From the NCBI GenBank assembly GCA_034190875.2, contig CM067356.1:30192204-30256203 (forward strand): a stretch of 64,000 nucleotides of DNA. Reading direction: 5' to 3'. This document shows positions 48,966 to 60,156 of this stretch, one piece after another. Every line of letters begins with the position of its first letter. Position 1 is the stretch's first letter. This DNA comes from Urechis unicinctus (Eukaryota; Annelida; Polychaeta; Xenopneusta; Urechidae). The translations under genes were made by a program, and so were the position numbers. Below the pieces are notes generated by a model. That model worked only from the letters and a program-made list of their open reading frames with translations, searched no databases and had not been told where the DNA came from.

Positions 48966-49763
48966 ATTGCGTTTCACTCCCGCTGAAGTCAAATTCTTAT
49001 GGAGGCAGGGCAGTGTGTCATTACGGAACTGCCGCCTCGCGACCATCTGATGCATAATGGCATCGAGAATTAGTTATTTATCTCCATTTTGAAACACATT
49101 ATAAAGAAATGATGAGAATCGTCGAATTTGATCTTTTAGTAAAAAAATCCATTGACGCCTTCGAGAAAAATGTGCAAACAAAAATAATTGGCTCCAGCCA
49201 AGCTTGTTGTTAAAGATCGCCTTGATGCATGCGGCGTGCATACAATTAACTTGAAATAAGGCGTTTATAGCACATACTAATTGATAGTACCTGTTCGGCT
49301 ACCCACCATGATATCAGCTCTAGGGGTCCGAGGGGTGGGGGTTCAGGCCCATCATTGGTCATAATGGCGGCAAGGTGTGACCTAGGAGCCCGCTGAGGCG
49401 GTTGGGCAGTCTCTTAAAATGCTTGTCCCTACGCCATATATAGCTTTGGGGTTAAGATGGGATCTTGGTCCCCTGGTCTAGCCCCGCATGTCTGTATTGG
49501 GATGAAGAGGGGAAGTAAGTCATCATTTGGTGCGGGGGCCTTCCAGGACTCTTGGTCCAGTCCCACCTGTCCGTATTGGGAGAGGCTAAGGATCACCAGT
49601 GTGGGGGAGGGGGTTCTCCAGGACCCCCTGGTCTAGCACCGCCAATCCTTATACTATTCCATTGTATAATTTTTTCGAGCTAATAGCATAAGACATTGTC
49701 AGCGTAAATAACTATGATCTTGATATTTGAAAAGGTCATTATGTAAGGTTCTTGTCAAGAAGC

Positions 49764-49816
<53 letters not shown>

Positions 49817-49817
49817 T
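49764..49817. repeat. (CAT)n microsatellite, copy B
   Basis: About 18 uninterrupted trinucleotides, versus about six in copy A. Confidence 0.95.
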
Positions 49818-50291
49818 TGACCACTATACCTATCACAATCATTCTCATGAATATCATCAGCAATATCCAATCATACCAATCACTATCACTCTCTGGCGGT
49901 CGCTAGTCGCTATTTCCACGCCGAGCAGCATTTCCCCTGGAAGCGGCATGGTTTATTGATATCATTCAGATAAAAAGATGTAAGTTGAAGCATATTGCAT
50001 GGATCGTAGTCAACCATCTTCGTCACCTTTAATGTTTGGTTTTATTTCAAAGTTTTGTTGATGAAAGTTTTAATTAAAAACGTCAGCATCACGTATTGTT
50101 TACACATAATCCTTTACTTACATTCAACCGGATGGTTGAACATGAAATTTTGCTGGACTTCGTTAATCACGCCATATGTCAATTGATTGTACAATTGGCA
50201 TACTATTTAATCTTGTAAAAATCTTTATATTTGAGGAGCCAATTGAGTGAATTGTATTGGTGAATTCTTCCGAGATTTTGCTTGCTATGTA

Positions 50292-50297
50292 TTTATT
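50292..50297 (-). terminator. Polyadenylation signal AATAAA of VWA gene C
   Basis: Minus-strand AATAAA about 119 bp after the stop codon of VWA gene C. Confidence 0.55.
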
Positions 50298-50415
50298 TTA
50301 TCAAGAACATTCACGAGACATGATGAGGCAAAGAAATCGTTCTGTGGGGCGTGTTGATGTCACGGTTCATTACAGAAGCCTGGTGACGTCATATATGCTC
50401 TCAGCACTCTGCCGT

Positions 50416-53400
50416 CTACACCAATGATATGCCCGATGCAACTAAAACAAAATAACCAAAAACACACATCAATCATAAGATAGAAATCATTTTAATAATT
50501 AATTTCATCACTCCCAGAATCTGCATCAGGTGATTAAAGGTATAAAGACGGCGTACCTGCGCAGAGCCTCTCCCGGAGAGCAGCACTGATGGACGCCAGC
50601 TCGCTGTAGCTACCCACGCGCAGCACATCATCAGGCGACGACGCTATCATCCCCAACTCGCTCTCGACCACGTGACCCCCAACACCAATCACGATGAAAT
50701 GAATTTCCATTTCTTTAGCAGCTGCGACGAGATCCACGAGTTCCTCCTCCGCTTGGTTGTCCACCATCAGAATGGCCACCTTGGTAGCTCCGTCGCGGGC
50801 GCCGTTAGCGGGTTTGAACGTTTCCTTTATGAGATGGTCGAGATGGCGGTGAATCGGGGCGCTGTGCAGACGCCTTCTCACGAATAGGGCCGCGCTACAA
50901 TAGTTGCATGCCGTGGGATTATTGAGTGGGAGTTGAGCAATTTACTTTCACACGTCTTTAATTTAATTTCGAATACAAAACAAGTTCCTTGCAATCAAGC
51001 AAACTGTGCTATACCATTTTCGGTAATGTCTATTATACTCTCAGATTAATTGCTTTGTACCTGAAGGCATCAGGGATGTCATATTCTTTGAGCATTACAC
51101 CTCTTTTGCCATCGCAATATCGCGGAGTCAAAGCCACGTGGACTTGAGATGCACCAAGTTCGAATTCTGATACCATGTTGTCTACGAAGTCGAGTGAGTA
51201 TTCTGTATCGATAACCCCAGTGTCATCGGGCAAAGCGAACGCGATATCCAGACGCGAGTGACCTTTGCATCCTGAGATTAAATGTCCCAATTAATAAATT
51301 TCAATATAAATAAAAAATAGAAAATACCACAATTGTTCAGAAATTAAAGTTAAACTAAGTATTTATGTGGTTGAGATGCATTACACACCATGAATCATAA
51401 GAGGCAAGGTCGTTGGGATGGTGGTGGTGGTCGTAGTCGGTGGCAGTGTCGTACCTAAAAGTAAGCATCCATTTTACAATGACAGGACATATAATTTTAA
51501 TCACAACAGTCCACTAAGGACAGCATTGGTTTATCGTTTGGGGTCTGTATTACCGTACCATGGCAGGTTTTTTCAGTCATTCTGTCGAGTATGGCATCTA
51601 GACCAGCATAGTTGTCGATTGAGAAGACGAGGTCGCTTCGCGAAGCTATAGAGACGAGGACATCGCGGTCGACTTGTCGTCCGACGCCAATGGCGATAAT
51701 GGCAATACCGGCTTCATGAGCACGCTTGGCCGCTTCGGCTGTCGACTCCTTGTAGTCAGGATTGCCGTCTGTGATGATGATGGCAATCTGCCAAATACAT
51801 GTTGCGCACACTTCATTTTTTGCTGCTTTCATATTAATATAGCTTTGTAAACATTATTAATAAAGCAAGGTAAGGCAAGGATATTCATCTTATTCCGCTT
51901 CTCGAAGAGTACCTTTATTACAGGAGAATGTCCCGTTTATCGTTCACAGTATGTAAATCATGGAAATATAAACAACTGAGAAAACTAAAAGCGGGCGTTT
52001 AACCTTACTTGTGGAACCCAGGACCTGGCGTGGCTGCGTGCGAACATGCGGGAGGTCATGTGATCCAGAGCGATATGCGTCATAGTTTGACCCCGGCGCT
52101 GAGGGATGTTAGAGACAAGCCCCTTCATCAGGGATTTATCACTCATCTCGCCCAGCATCATGTGTGTTTCCGGCAGGTCAGAGAAGGTCATTATACCCAC
52201 GTGGGTATAATTGGGCGCGGTATTGAAGCGGTCGATGTAGTCATTGACGAACTCCAATTGTAACTTGAAGTCGATACCATAGATGGAGCCACTCTCATCC
52301 AGAACAAAGACGATGTCGGTTGCGATGGTGCACTCTGCAAAAGGAAACTCAGGTTGGAAATATCTACATTTCGCCGCAATGCTGTTAGATGTAATGATAT
52401 ATACGGTAAATTTACCTTCAGCTCCTTTTCCGTAGCTTGCGGCGTGAACAAGACCTTATACATAACAGACGCGAGGTAAGAATTTGAAGAGACAGTAATT
52501 CCCCAAAAACTTAGGACGTATTAATTAGATCGTCGTTATATCTAATGGCTTGCAATAAACATGTTATTAAACTTACCCCTCCCCCCTCCCAATTGAAGAA
52601 TACAGTGTCTTATATGCTTAGCTTATCTGTACAGTATACAGTTTTATGGCTATTCATTTGGGAAATAATTGCCTATATGAACGCCAATGTTTACACACGC
52701 TTGTGTTGGGAGATACCGAATTATCCAATCGAAGATTGATGACAACCGCCGCAAACACAAATATGCATTATTGTTAACCACTCTAATATTGCACTAACGC
52801 AAACTAGTTTTATGGCAGGATACCAGCAAGAAAACAAACTGACCAAAGTAGGAACAGTGAAAGACAATGTAGCACTTGGTATCACACATATATTATATTA
52901 ACACAGAAACTTGAATACACAGGTAGAATCATTTATAAAGATAAGTTGGACAAGCTGCAAGCAGATTTGTTTGCAAAGCTTTTACAAGGAATCAACACGA
53001 TGTCCATTCTACATGGGTGCAATTTTTACGATCATCATCATCATCTTCACGATCGTCATCATCTTCACCATCATCATCATAATTATCATCATAATTATCA
53101 TAATCAGCAGCAGCAGCTACATAACATTAACAGTACAATATTCCTGATATTCTCAATAATCATGACCATCACCGTTATTTTTTCCTGTTAAATCTAACTT
53201 AAATTTGAAATAAGATGTATTTCGATAGCTGTTAAGAATAGAATGAGTTCATTTTTTAAAAAGAAAATGGAGCATACGACAGTTATTGGCGGAGTTACAC
53301 GGTGCCTTCAGATACTAGTGTGGATGGCGCGTGACTTCTTTGATCGCGTTTAACGTCGCGTCGACTGCGACCTACAGACAGACTATTCTAAGCGATGCAA

Positions 53401-53898
53401 TTAGATTCTCATCGTTTAGCTAATGCACAATGGCAGGAAGTCGATAAGCATTCAAAATGTGGTAACTTAAGCACAGAAAGTGCTATGATAAGCGGGATAC
53501 AAGACAACTTAGTAGACGAGAATAATCACGCAGCTACCTGATGACACTGTCGTAACGTGATCTGTAGGGGAGGGTGAGGAGGGGTAAAACATGTTAATTG
53601 TAATCAACTTACCTGTAGCAAATACCGCCACCTACAACAACATGGGAAAGATGAAAAATGTGGTCAATTCATTAGAAAAAGAAATGTGTGCACTTCTGTT
53701 TTCGTGATATTTCATGACGGGGCGTGCTTTGTGGCTTATATGTGTCTGTATGTGAGGGTGCATATTAGCACCTGTTAGTGCGTGTTAATAAGTGTGCCGT
53801 GATTAAGATAAGCAAGTCAGATACGCTACAAGACGTATTTACAGATATATAAATCTGGCACTCACCATCAGGGACAGAAGGGAACTCAGCGGCGCCAT
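50416..53898 (-). CDS. Secreted protein with two VWA domains, paralog C
   Basis: Eight coding exons: 53866-53898, 53613-53631 (19-nt microexon), 52009-52334, 51559-51787, 51389-51454, 51061-51271, 50557-50894 and 50416-50441; 1248 nt, 415 residues. Exons of 19, 326, 211 and 338 nt equal those of genes A and B, with the same phases. Signal peptide MAPLSSLLSLMVAVFAT. VWA1 has [12 protein letters not shown], Thr in GQTMT and IITDGNPD, a full MIDAS. The linker is Thr/Pro-rich. VWA2 reads FALPDDTGV, so its MIDAS is lost too. The tail is VASGISLV. It is clearly older than the A/B split. A TATA box lies 91 bp upstream. The molecular role is inferred only from the VWA fold and secretion. Confidence 0.88.
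53028..53120. repeat. Imperfect (CAT)n/(CAG)n microsatellite in intron 2 of gene C
   Basis: ATCATC runs interrupted by CTTCACGATCGT and TAATTA, ending in CAGCAGCAGCAG. Confidence 0.85.
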
Positions 53899-53988
53899 TC
53901 TTCTATGTGTCGGTTCTCGGAAGACAAAGAATCTCCAAGCGCCGTTCTAGAGAAGCAGATCCGCTCTGCTGGTGTACGCAGCAGCCTC

Positions 53989-53998
53989 CTTATAAAGG
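53989..53998 (-). promoter_or_regulatory. TATA box of VWA gene C
   Basis: CTTTATAAGG on the minus strand, 91 bp before the ATG. Confidence 0.6.
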
Positions 53999-54419
53999 AT
54001 ATCGTACCGCCTTTCTGACGAGTGCTATCTGCAAGCTTGGCGGTCTACAAGCTCTTTAGTAGTAAATGAGTCATTTCGTTGAAGTATGAAAGGATAATGG
54101 AAGTAAATGGAGAGCTAATTATGGCCCCTACGATTATCTTGTTTTGAAAGAAGCATTGTAGGTTTATCGGATAGTTCCGGCTGTCAGAGACCTACTGCTT
54201 GCACGGTTATCTGCCAGCATGATATATTATACTCTTCAAGGTTTAATGTCAGTAAAATAACATTTGCCTATGGTTGTTATCAACACAATGATGACTTAAA
54301 GGCTGCTTTATTTCGAATAGATTACTGTCTGGTGGTAGAACTGCCGCTTTTCTCATAAGCTAGTTACTCGTGTGTGGAATTGTTCTGTGGGTGAATTTAA
54401 TGTTCATATAATGAAATCA
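53999..54419. other. Upstream intergenic sequence
   Basis: Nothing recognised beyond the promoter of VWA gene C. Confidence 0.5.
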
Positions 54420-54421
54420 TT

Positions 54422-54876
54422 TTGTCGGCCATTCCTGTAATTTTGATTCCTGGAAAGCTGGATACAATCCTCGTAAATTCTGTTAATGCCCTACCCTCTA
54501 GGAATGTAGGTAATACCTTGATCATGGTGATCGGGCCATCCCATAAGTGTGATGTAGGTTTGGGTGTCAATGTACCAATCCTCCCATACCTCAGAATTGG
54601 CTGAGAACTTGGAGGTCGTTAAGGGAAGGTGGGTTTGAGGTGGGTAGCTGGTGTATTGAGGGGCGTACCGGTACTGTGACTTTGGACGGGTATCTGCTCC
54701 AGTTGAGTTGGCCGGTACCGAGAGGATGGGGGATGTTGCATATCTGTTTGCTGAGGGAGTGTTTGGTAGACGGGACATTGAGAGCGGCGGGCCGTTGGAG
54801 CGGGAGGGATAACCACAGAGTGGGATGTAGAGGGATATTTGGGCGTCTCCGGGTTGGGTTGAACCTCGGGTACCAT
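54422..54876 (-). pseudogene. Retroelement gag-like fragment
   Basis: The minus strand encodes a Pro/Thr/Ser-rich stretch, then KFSANSEVWEDWYIDTQTYI and GWPDHH. A frame change leads to a segment rich in hydrophobic and basic residues (FLEGRALTEF). The W..W......Y....GW...K......L.G.A...F pattern is that of Ty3/gypsy-like or Pao-like gag proteins. It is short, shifted and without flanking pol or LTR. Confidence 0.42.
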
Positions 54877-54908
54877 TGCCGTATTTATCTCTCGACGGAG
54901 GGATGCTT

Positions 54909-54950
54909 CTTACTAATAACTGAGAGGGTACGTTATGATGATGGGTAGGT
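54909..54950 (+). repeat. Stray fragment similar to the 1.94-kb unit
   Basis: ATAACTGAGAGGGTACGTTA and the following GATGATGG resemble ATAACTGAGAGGGACACGTTATGATGATGG-type sequence of each unit (for example 23867-23895). A C run follows at about 54987-54998. It may be a shared dispersed element. Confidence 0.4.
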
Positions 54951-56486
54951 TTGTTGTCAATTTTGCTCTGAACAACTCCAGGGCTCCCCCCCCCCCCCGG
55001 GTGTGCCGCAGGACCTCGAAAACCCGTACCCCTCGTACGAGGTCAAAATGGCCAAAAGCATACCCCGTCGTACAAGATATTATGCGAATGTATAACCCTT
55101 CATACTGATTGAAGCTGAAAAACATGCCCCGTCGCGCGGCACATATATACTACCTCTATACACTTAAGTGCAGGAAATGTTGCCAAGGAACAGTGTTGAC
55201 ACGAATACAACATATATATGATCTCGGCAGCATATTCAACCTGACACAATGCTGTCATTAATCACGCGAATAAACACCCAAAGACAACGTCAATATAAGT
55301 GAAGAGTACTCACTTTCAAAATCATTCTATGTTGGTTTCTTTAACACTGTGATTTGTCAGTTAATACCTAGACCTCTGATGTACTGTGGTTAAAGTGCAA
55401 CGCGGTTTTTTATAGTGATATGGAAATCACTCCGGGGGGGAGGGGTTCTCTCCTTGGAAAAGGGTAGGGGTGTGCCGCCAAGTATTCAAAAACCGGACCA
55501 TATCTATAACAAGCTAGTCAAGGTCCTCTAGCCTGATGGCTGCGGACGCTGTTTACATGTTACTGATATTCAATAGTCTCGCCTTCAGGTCTAGGCGAGG
55601 TTAGCGGATTGAACTGGACAGGCATCCCAGATTTGGGGTGCTCCAATCACAATCCGTGTCTCTCGGTCACTCTCGGGTACTTTTGAGTCATTGTCTCGCA
55701 TTGGTCAGTTCTACAAGTTCCGAAGAACTTGTCCAACCGGACGAGTGATTTTTATGAGTCGGGCACACATTTTACAACACTCCGAATTGTTGTTTCACGC
55801 TGAGAGTGGCACCGTTAATCACACAGTCGGCGAGAGAAGCAGACACGCAACTGGTTCCTTAACTGACTATAACGTAAACATACTATCGTACAGCTTACCA
55901 TTAAAGCGCTTGTTGTGGTGCCAATTTTAACTTTTGAGACGCCCCATGATTCCAGAAATCATTCAATGTGTTCTCATTGGACGTAGGCCACAACAATGTA
56001 TATGGCGTCACATAGAACCGAGGTTGCGTATCACAAGCCAGTTTCATGAGCCAGACGCGCGCAACTTAGGTCAATCCGGGTCACAACCTTTGCGTTGATT
56101 GGTCACGAAGATTAACGAACGTGTCTAATGAATATTCGGACGCGCCAGTTTTATACCTTGTCCTGTCGTAGACTCTAGGGCGAGAAGCGTAGCGGAACCC
56201 CTGGAATCTGGTTTTAGCGCAAACACGAACGTTGCCGTACATTTTGAAGCGGTCGTTGGGCCAGCTGATCATGAAAATATAAATTTGTCTCCGAAAATTT
56301 AAACATAACAAACCTCCATGGCAGCTTGGATAGACCAATCAGAGCTCGCGATAGTAATAATATACGTACCTCTATACACCCCTTTTTTGTTGGCGTCGAA
56401 CGCGTCGATTTGGAGGAAGTGGATTGCGCAATATATTTTTTCCTGACGATGGTTTCTGGATTTGGGGTGGGGTATTTCGTCCTTTT
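54951..56486. other. No gene recognised
   Basis: C/G homopolymer runs and short frames on both strands without motifs. Confidence 0.45.
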
Positions 56487-56630
56487 GGTGACCTTAGAAT
56501 TTCTGAGCTTTGCGAGCTGATGTGATGAATGTGCGGTATGGCGGTGAGTTCATTTTTGACAGTTTTATTGAGGAGTTTGTAAATGGCAATTAAAAGTCAA
56601 TAAGCGGTAATGGTGTTGAAAGATTGAGCT
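56487..56630 (+). repeat. Dispersed repeat copy 1
   Basis: It shares GGTGACCTTAGAATT at its start and a block containing AGTCAATAAGCGGTAATGGT then GTTGAAAGATTG at its end with 58590-58756. The middle differs by indels. Confidence 0.6.
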
Positions 56631-58042
56631 GTCAAGGCAAGGAGTTATAACCAATAGCAGGAGTAGACACGACGCCGAGATCAAAGAGATCTCGCGCGCA
56701 GTGCCTGCCTCGGCGAGATCGCCACGAGATCTGTGTCTTGCTCACATTTCAGTTCGGCAAGTTGAGGCGTAAGCTGCTGTGCGAGAACATTTTTTTTCGA
56801 AAACTTTCACCAGAATCACCAAACCTGATTGATTTGCCCGACGAGGTAATAAATTATATATCGTTAAACACGCTGATTATCATAGTTTCCTTTTTGGGGT
56901 AATCAATATATTTTATTCGATTTAAGTTTGCAAGTGTTTATTCCGCATTGAGACGCCATATTTTCGGCTTGGAACTTCGACATATATTTTTCTATCTCTT
57001 GAAATTTGTGAAATATTCCCGTAAAAATATTCTTGGTATTCTCTGAGTGAACAAAGACAAGTCGAATGGTCACGTTTATTAAGCTGTTAAATGCGTACTT
57101 TTTATTGTATTGAGCTAAATACGTGAGCGATAATACTTTGAATTCGAACAATTCGTCTAATCCCCAGCTTCCAGAATTTTTCAAATTAATCAAAAACTAT
57201 GTTGTATTGTTTGACCAAATAGCGGCACAAATGCCTTAACCAATAACCAAACAGAATCCATTATCAATAATTGTAAATTCCCTTATAGTTTACCTCCAAA
57301 TCGCATCCAAATACGACTTATATTTGTCAGTCCAATATGGCTGACAGTGGGCGATAATTTGTTGTTATTACTTACCGGTGGCATACTTATGCAATGTCAG
57401 AATACTTATATGTAACCAACTATAACCTAGAATACTGTGTATTGAGAACATATTTTCAATCTTTATATATCCAGTGCAATTACGTTTTGCAGGCAAAAAC
57501 CTTTCCAGTTGGCAGGAAAAGGAAAAGATCCAGGCGTAGCCACTCCTTCTTTAGTTATGTAACTCTTTGGTGTAGGCTTGTTCTGTATTTTATTAATGGT
57601 ATTCTGTTTATATGTTTGTCATATAAATAGTTCTCACTTTATCTCATTGTTTACATAAACCTACAGCTACTTCTGTTTTAGCATGAAGAAACATGACATC
57701 AGCATTTGGTTGTGACATGAATATGTAATTTATTATACAACGTTAATATGAATTTATGATATGCAGGCAACCAGAAAATAACCCAGTTTATAAATATATT
57801 GGATAACAAAATATGACTGACTAGCTGACAATGTGTATGAAACATTCAAAATGCCCAAAACAATGCTTGGCCAACATTACATTACATCTCAACCACTCAA
57901 CGCAGTACTAAGAGTAGTACATTCATTTGAGCACCGCACACAAGTCACAGTTAATATGGTTCGAGATCTTTAAGTGTTTTTCTTAAACCCTTTGAACATT
58001 TCATGGACACTATCTCCATCCTTTATGGCATCTTTTTAACAG
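56631..58042. other. AT-rich stretch without recognised gene
   Basis: It includes a GATCTCG-rich GC island near 56690-56735. A short piece at 57540-57575 (ACTCCTTCTTTAGTTATGTA) is echoed at 58441-58475. Confidence 0.4.
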
Positions 58043-58100
58043 TTAAGCGGACCAGATGTGCTCCGAGTAAATCAAAATGAACTGAAGTCGCGCGTCAGAT

Positions 58101-58517
58101 TTGCGTTGCGTGTCATCGAAACTCCTGGCATGCCAACGCGTTTCAATTCTCGCGCGAGTAGACTCGTACAATGTGATGACAAGGCACGTACAGGACATAG
58201 TTAATGACATTGAGCAATGGAGTACACTGCCTGCTGTTGTTAACTCGTCTTTTGACACTTGCAAATATATCCATACAATTTTGTCTATGTTCCCCGCGAA
58301 CTTGACCTCCGGTTTCCTCGCTGGCTCGCTAGATGTCGCTACACGAAGTACACTTAGCGCCGCCAAGCGCGAGCTTGTGAAAACACTCGCTGCCGAGGCA
58401 CACACGCGAGCGCCTCAGCGGCGACTTCAAAGGGCGTTGCGACTCCTTCTTAAGTTATGTAACTCCTTGGTAAGGATAGCGTTATTGTTGGCGGGAGTAT
58501 TCACCTGTTGCTCTTGA
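58101..58517 (+). CDS. Unrecognised 138-codon ORF
   Basis: An ATG-to-stop frame with balanced composition and a hydrophobic C-terminus (SLVRIALLLAGVFTCC). The antisense strand is also open for most of its length (58043-58405), so it may be chance. No domain, splice context or homology is evident to me. Confidence 0.2.
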   Translation: MRCVSSKLLACQRVSILARVDSYNVMTRHVQDIVNDIEQWSTLPAVVNSSFDTCKYIHTILSMFPANLTSGFLAGSLDVATRSTLSAAKRELVKTLAAEAHTRAPQRRLQRALRLLLKLCNSLVRIALLLAGVFTCCS

Positions 58518-58589
58518 TATGAAGACGGTCTTTACGAGGTTATTAGTAGCTATTAACTTCCTTTTTCCCATGACATGTGGTGATATATT

Positions 58590-58756
58590 GAATTGGTGAC
58601 CTTAGAATTGGAGGGCTATGTCCTGAGGGAGTTTGCTGACCTTAGCAACCTGATGTGATGGATGGGCGCTATTTGGGTGAGGTCATTTAGAGGGATATGT
58701 CCTGAGGGAGTTTGTAAAAGTCAATAAGCGGTAATGGTGTTGAAAGATTGGGTCAG
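58590..58756 (+). repeat. Dispersed repeat copy 2
   Basis: Diverged partner of 56487-56630; it contains an internal duplication of GGGCTATGTCCTGAGGGAGT-like sequence. Confidence 0.6.
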
Positions 58757-59030
58757 GTGAAAGCGCCATAACGCTACTTTGCGCAGTATGTGGGTAAATT
58801 GGAGTTTTCACGTGAGTGAATCTTACTAGCATATGAGTATTCAATTACATACGAGGGAAAATGACAGGTGACTTTAATTTGAAGTGTGTTGTAACTCTCA
58901 TTGAGAATATAACGACAGATGGGTTAAAACTTGACCATTGGATATTTCTCAAAATGGGGGCGGAGTTATGGGTTACAAATAGCGGATGGTAACTTTACTT
59001 CAAAATAGTTTTTGAAATTATTTTGGCACC

Positions 59031-59928
59031 ATGGAACACAATCACAATGATCATTGTATTTCTACTGATTATGAAAAATCGAAATTTTACCTTTCAAATT
59101 ATCCTGATTTAATCGAACTGACGTTGAAATACCCGGATTTAGAGTAGCGATGTGGATGAGCAAGGAAGTATATTACAAGCATTTCGAATATACAGTTGGA
59201 GTTACAGGGGAGTACCCTTGATATCTTTCGACCCCCACCCTGTTCTGTGACGAAAAGCTTAATGACATTGGGTGATCTTTATATTGACAGATTATCGATG
59301 ATTATGTTGACAGAAGCTGTGTTGGCTGCTAATGAAAGAACTATTCAGACTCATACGCGATGTGGTAGACTGCAAACTTTTTTACAACTATAATTTATCT
59401 GAAGATGTACCCAACCTCAACCAGAATATATTTGAGGAATGCGATTCAACCTTTAAAATTAACGGGAGTTATGGATTCTTATTACGCAACAAAGAAACAG
59501 ACGAATTGCACTATTTTCACTGGTCAGTAAACAACCATCGAATATTACCTACACCTCTACGGAATGACGACGATTTTGAGAGGGCTATGCGTGAAATTAC
59601 ACAAACAGACTTGACCTACCCCCAGAATCAACGACCTGACTCGAGTGTGGAGGCAGTAACAAATTTGACCATTTTTGTGAACCCAATCGAATCACGTGAT
59701 CGGCTACCCACCACCTGTTATACTGGATCACCTGAAACAAACAGAGCCATCAACTTGTTAGACCGAAAGAAAATTAAGTGGCTATTAACTTACCGGAAGG
59801 CCGGTGCATACTATCACAGCCCTCTATCACAGCCAGACCCTCATACATTTCACAAGACTCTCAGGACCTCTAAATTCACGTCATATACACTAATCCCTTT
59901 GAAACAAACAGAACTTATTTCGATCTAG
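59031..59928 (+). pseudogene. Broken ORF of an unrecognised family, about 300 codons
   Basis: From ATG at 59031 a frame runs EKSKFYLSNYPDLIELTLKY, meets two stops near 59144-59155, and continues in the same frame with STLDIFRPPPCSV and GDLYIDRLSMIMLTEAVLAA. A one-base shift near 59335 then leads into a clean 198-codon frame with VDCKLFYNYNLSEDVPNL, GSYGFLLRNKETDELHYFHW and FVNPIESRDRLPT. Composition and codon use look like real protein. I do not recognise the family; the setting suggests a mobile-element or virus-derived gene. Its last 30 or so codons run into the left arm of a perfect inverted repeat, so the true C-terminus may have been replaced. Confidence 0.5.
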
Positions 59929-60156
59929 CCATAGCCCTCACACAATTAACATTCCAAGCTATCAACTTCAAACCCCTTTTACTCCCGAAACGTATCAGAA
60001 TATTGATAAGGTTTAAAGTTGAGATCAAAGGGCCTGGTGTTAATTACCTGTAATTCTGATACGTTTCAAAGGGATTAGTGTATATGACGTGAATTTAGAG
60101 GTCCTGAGAGTCTTGTGAAATGTATGAGGGTCTGGCTGTGATAGAGGGCTGTGATA
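59812..60156. repeat. Perfect 94-bp inverted repeat with nested 15-bp palindrome
   Basis: 59812-59905 is the exact reverse complement of 60063-60156. The 157-bp spacer holds a second pair, GAAACGTATCAGAAT (59987-60001) and its inverse (60053-60067), which overlaps the right arm. The left arm lies inside the 198-codon frame, so the same peptide (SQPDPHTFHKTLRTSKFTSY) is encoded on both strands. Confidence 0.95.

Larger units (their letters stand above)
38839..50094. repeat. Segmental duplication, copy B (about 11.3 kb)
   Basis: Counterpart of 16877-37920 with a single 1.94-kb unit. The VWA gene and the block 49372-49650 are almost identical to copy A, while the 1.94-kb unit differs from the array units by several percent. 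Confidence 0.9.

Noticed and set aside
58043..58405. 120-codon minus-strand ORF
   Set aside because: Overlaps the plus-strand 138-codon frame. Neither has support, and the Ser/Thr-rich composition looks like chance.
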